Origin: an uncultured Alistipes sp. | Lineage (GTDB): Bacteria > Bacteroidota > Bacteroidia > Bacteroidales > Rikenellaceae | NCBI GenBank assembly: GCA_949840605.1 | Contig: CATKXN010000131.1 | Coordinates: 1 to 7,700, forward strand | Reading direction: 5' to 3' | Length of the DNA stretch: 7,700 nt | Shown here: one piece after another, positions 5,361-7,700 of the stretch | Numbering within the stretch: the stretch's first letter is position 1 | Layout: each line of letters begins with the position of its first letter | Notes under the pieces: generated by a model | What the model saw: the letters and a program-made list of their open reading frames with translations, nothing else | What the model was told of the DNA's origin: nothing | The model's database searches: none | Made by a program: the position numbers and the translations under genes

Positions 5361-5364
5361 GTCC

Positions 5365-7700
5365 ATGACTGCCCGCGAGCAGCTGGCGCAGTTCGCCGGC
5401 GGGTCGAAGACCCTCGGCAGACTGTGCCGCGAGTACAGGAACAGGAGTGCTACCGTCCACCTCGAAGAGCTGGTCGGCGGTGCTCTTTCGTTTTATGCCG
5501 CGGCGGCCGTCGAGAAGTGTGGCGGGGTGCACGTCTTCGTGGCCGAGGACCGCGATGCCGCGGCCTACCTGATGAACGACTTCTACAACCTGCTCGACGA
5601 GGAGCTGGTCTGCTTCTTCCCCTCGTCGTGGAAACGCTCGGCGGTCTACGGCGCCGAGGACGCGCAGGGCGTGGTGCAGCGCACGGCGACGATGAATGCC
5701 GTGCGGGGGTTTTCGGGGAAAGGGTACCTGGTCGTCTGCACCTATCCGGAAGCTCTCGCCGAGCGGGTCGCCGATGTCGAGACGCTCCGAAAAGGGACGA
5801 TCTCCGTGCGCGTGGGAGACAAAATCTCGATCGAGGTGCTGGAGCAGGAGCTTGTCGACGCCGCCTTCGTGCGGGTGGATTTCGTCTACGAGCCCGGGCA
5901 GTATTCGGTGCGCGGCGGTATCGTCGACGTCTTTTCCTATTCCGAGAGCAAGCCCTACCGACTGGATTTCTTCGGCGACGAGGTCGATTCGATCCGGCGG
6001 TTCAACATTTCGAGCCAGTTGTCGTCGGACAAGCTGGACCGCGTGGAGATCATCCCCGACCTGAATGCCGGGGCTCCGGCCGCAGCGAAGGTCTCGCTGG
6101 CGCGGTTCGCCGGCGCGGATGCCGCCTGGTGGTTCTACGATGCCGATTTCGTGTTCCGGCGGGTCAACGACGTGCGCCGCCGGACGCTGGCGGACATGGA
6201 GCGTCCCGAGGAGATCGACTCGCTGCTCACGAGCCGCAACGGGCTGCTGTCCGACCTGGCCGGAAACCGGATTTTCGCCCTGCGGGACAATTTGCCCGAA
6301 CGTCCGGCGGCGGCGAGCGTCAAGTTCTCGACGGCTCCCCAGCCGAAATTCAACAAGAACTTCGAGATGCTGGCGGACGACATGATCCGCAACGCCCGGC
6401 GGGGATACGACACCTATATTCTTTCGGAGAACAAGGCGCAGGTCGAGCGTCTGGAGAACATCTTCCACCAGATCGGCCGCGGGCAGGCCGTCGTGCGGTC
6501 GCTGTCGACGACCCTGCATGCCGGTTTCGTGGACAACGACCTGAAACTGTGCCTCTACACCGACCACCAGATTTTCGACCGCTATCAGCGCTACCGCATC
6601 AACGGCGAGATCCGGCGCGACGAGCAGATGACCGTCGCCGAGCTGAACCAGCTCCGTCCGGGCGATTACGTGGTGCACATCGACCACGGCGTGGGGCGTT
6701 TCGACGGGCTGGTGAAGATCGCCGCGGGCGACGGACGCATGCAGGAGGCGATCAAGCTGGTCTACAAGGACGGCGACGTGCTCTTCGTCAACGTCCATTC
6801 GCTGCACCGCATTTCGCGCTACAAGTCGGGCGACGGCGAGCCGCCGAAGGTCTACAAACTGGGCAACGGCGCCTGGCAGAAGCTCAAGAACGCCACCAAG
6901 AAAGCCGTCAAGGACATCTCGCGCGAGCTGATCGCCCTCTACGCCAAGCGCAAGGCGTCGAAAGGCTTCGCCTTCTCGCCGGACAGCTATCTGCAGCACG
7001 AACTGGAAGCCTCGTTCAAATGGGAGGACACCCCCGACCAGCAGTCGGCCACGGCCGCCGTCAAGAAGGACATGGAGTCGGAACAGCCGATGGACCGGCT
7101 GGTGTGCGGCGACGTGGGCTTCGGCAAGACCGAGGTGGCGATCCGCGCGGCGTTCAAGGCGGCCGTCGACGGCAAGCAGGTCGCCGTGCTGGTGCCGACG
7201 ACGATCCTCGCCCTGCAGCACTACCGCTCGTTCACCGAACGTCTGCGCGATTTTCCGGTGCGCGTGGAGTACCTCAACCGGACCAAATCCGCGAAAGAGG
7301 TGAACCGGATACGCGAGGAGCTCGCCGCGGGCCGGATCGACATCCTGATCGGCACGCACAAGATACTGGGCAAACAGATCGTCTTCCGCGACCTGGGGCT
7401 GCTCATCATCGACGAGGAGCAGAAATTCGGCGTTGCGGCCAAGGAGAAACTGACGCAGATGAGCGTCTCGGTCGACACGCTGACGCTCACCGCCACGCCT
7501 ATTCCCCGCACGCTGCAATTTTCGTTGATGGGGTCCCGCGACCTGTCGGTCATCTCGACCCCGCCGCCCAACCGCCAGCCGATCCTCACCGAGTCGCACG
7601 TCTTCTCGGAGGAGATCATCCGCGACGCCGTCGAGGCGGAGCTCGCGCGCGGGGGGCAGGTCTATTTCGTCCACAACCGCGTCGAGGACCTGCCGGCCCT
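5365..7700 (+). CDS. mfd: Transcription-repair coupling factor Mfd (3' end beyond the window)
   Basis: An open frame from ATG at 5365 (MTAREQLAQFAGGSKT) runs through 778 codons to the window edge without a stop. Mfd is usually about 1,100-1,150 residues, so roughly a third is missing. It removes RNA polymerase stalled at lesions and recruits UvrA. Visible in order are the UvrB-like N-terminal region with YEPGQYSVRGGIVDVF (175-190) and the RNA polymerase interaction domain, GDYVVHIDHGVGRFDGL (433-449). The first RecA-like translocase domain carries Walker A GDVGFGKTE (582-590, K588), the DEEQ box IIDEEQKFG (681-689) and motif III TLTATPIPRTL (707-717). The second RecA domain begins with QVYFVHNRVEDL near the edge. 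The rest of that domain and the C-terminal UvrA-masking domain are outside. All motifs seen look intact, with no frameshift. The ATG is preceded by an A/T-rich duplication and a weak promoter. Confidence 0.97.
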   Translation, partial: MTAREQLAQFAGGSKTLGRLCREYRNRSATVHLEELVGGALSFYAAAAVEKCGGVHVFVAEDRDAAAYLMNDFYNLLDEELVCFFPSSWKRSAVYGAEDAQGVVQRTATMNAVRGFSGKGYLVVCTYPEALAERVADVETLRKGTISVRVGDKISIEVLEQELVDAAFVRVDFVYEPGQYSVRGGIVDVFSYSESKPYRLDFFGDEVDSIRRFNISSQLSSDKLDRVEIIPDLNAGAPAAAKVSLARFAGADAAWWFYDADFVFRRVNDVRRRTLADMERPEEIDSLLTSRNGLLSDLAGNRIFALRDNLPERPAAASVKFSTAPQPKFNKNFEMLADDMIRNARRGYDTYILSENKAQVERLENIFHQIGRGQAVVRSLSTTLHAGFVDNDLKLCLYTDHQIFDRYQRYRINGEIRRDEQMTVAELNQLRPGDYVVHIDHGVGRFDGLVKIAAGDGRMQEAIKLVYKDGDVLFVNVHSLHRISRYKSGDGEPPKVYKLGNGAWQKLKNATKKAVKDISRELIALYAKRKASKGFAFSPDSYLQHELEASFKWEDTPDQQSATAAVKKDMESEQPMDRLVCGDVGFGKTEVAIRAAFKAAVDGKQVAVLVPTTILALQHYRSFTERLRDFPVRVEYLNRTKSAKEVNRIREELAAGRIDILIGTHKILGKQIVFRDLGLLIIDEEQKFGVAAKEKLTQMSVSVDTLTLTATPIPRTLQFSLMGSRDLSVISTPPPNRQPILTESHVFSEEIIRDAVEAELARGGQVYFVHNRVEDLPA

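Larger units (their letters stand above)
5140..5364 (+). other. Structured spacer between the RNase gene and mfd, possible dispersed intergenic element
   Basis: No gene is visible. Seven T follow the RNase stop directly (5140-5146), but no stem precedes them. CTCGC-CGT-GCGAG at 5175-5187 is a perfect hairpin. The right arm of that hairpin is also the left arm of a longer imperfect one, 5184-5219. There CGAG, CAG and CATAC pair with GTATG, CTG and CTCG around a GTCT loop, with symmetric mismatches between the blocks. The two structures exclude each other. A purine-rich tract follows (5268-5310), then an A/T-rich duplication before mfd. The layout resembles a dispersed intergenic repeat, but that cannot be shown from one copy. 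Confidence 0.5.

Noticed and set aside
5341..7674. 777-codon open frame on the minus strand
   Set aside because: It lies fully antisense to mfd, whose motifs (Walker A, DEEQ, TATPIPRTL, UvrB-like block) are unmistakable. The antisense product is Arg/Asp/Val/His-rich low-complexity sequence with no motif, as expected of a GC-rich shadow frame.

Overview
The window looks like chromosomal DNA from a gut-type Bacteroidales, most likely Alistipes or another Rikenellaceae. Four things point there: a high-GC coding bias; promoters of the Bacteroidetes TTTG-N19/20-TAnnTTTG type instead of sigma70 boxes; almost no Shine-Dalgarno sequences; and a PorX-type response regulator with a PglZ domain, a protein characteristic of this phylum. 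The genus is inferred from general character, not proven.

Layout, left to right. (1) Positions 1-165: a 67-bp tandem repeat, two full units and a partial third, each carrying the same GC hairpin. The third hairpin is the terminator of the operon to its right. (2) Minus strand, 2562 down to 157: a three-gene operon of porX (two-component regulator with an alkaline-phosphatase-superfamily output domain), tsaE (ATPase for the t6A37 tRNA modification) and a small SRPBCC/START-like protein. A near-perfect Bacteroidetes promoter drives it, porX and tsaE overlap by ATGA, and it ends in the hairpin at 149-165. (3) A 356-bp divergent intergenic region (2563-2918). (4) Plus strand: an HU-family nucleoid protein, then a 29-codon gene at 3229-3318 for an extremely basic peptide resembling the AURKAIP1/COX24 (mS38/bS22-like) ribosomal-protein motif, then a strong intrinsic terminator. 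(5) Plus strand: an RNase E/G family endoribonuclease. (6) A 225-bp spacer with mutually exclusive hairpins and a 14-bp A/T-rich duplication, possibly a dispersed intergenic element. (7) Plus strand: mfd (transcription-repair coupling factor), cut by the window end after about 778 codons.

Functionally this is mostly core information-processing: nucleoid structure, a probable small ribosomal protein, RNA turnover, tRNA modification and transcription-coupled repair, together with a regulator linked in relatives to the type IX secretion system. I see no insertion sequence, CRISPR array, tRNA or rRNA, and no obviously new multi-gene system. The parts most worth a second look are the terminator-bearing tandem repeat, the unlisted 29-aa basic peptide, the HU arm-tip substitution, and the structured spacer between the RNase gene and mfd.
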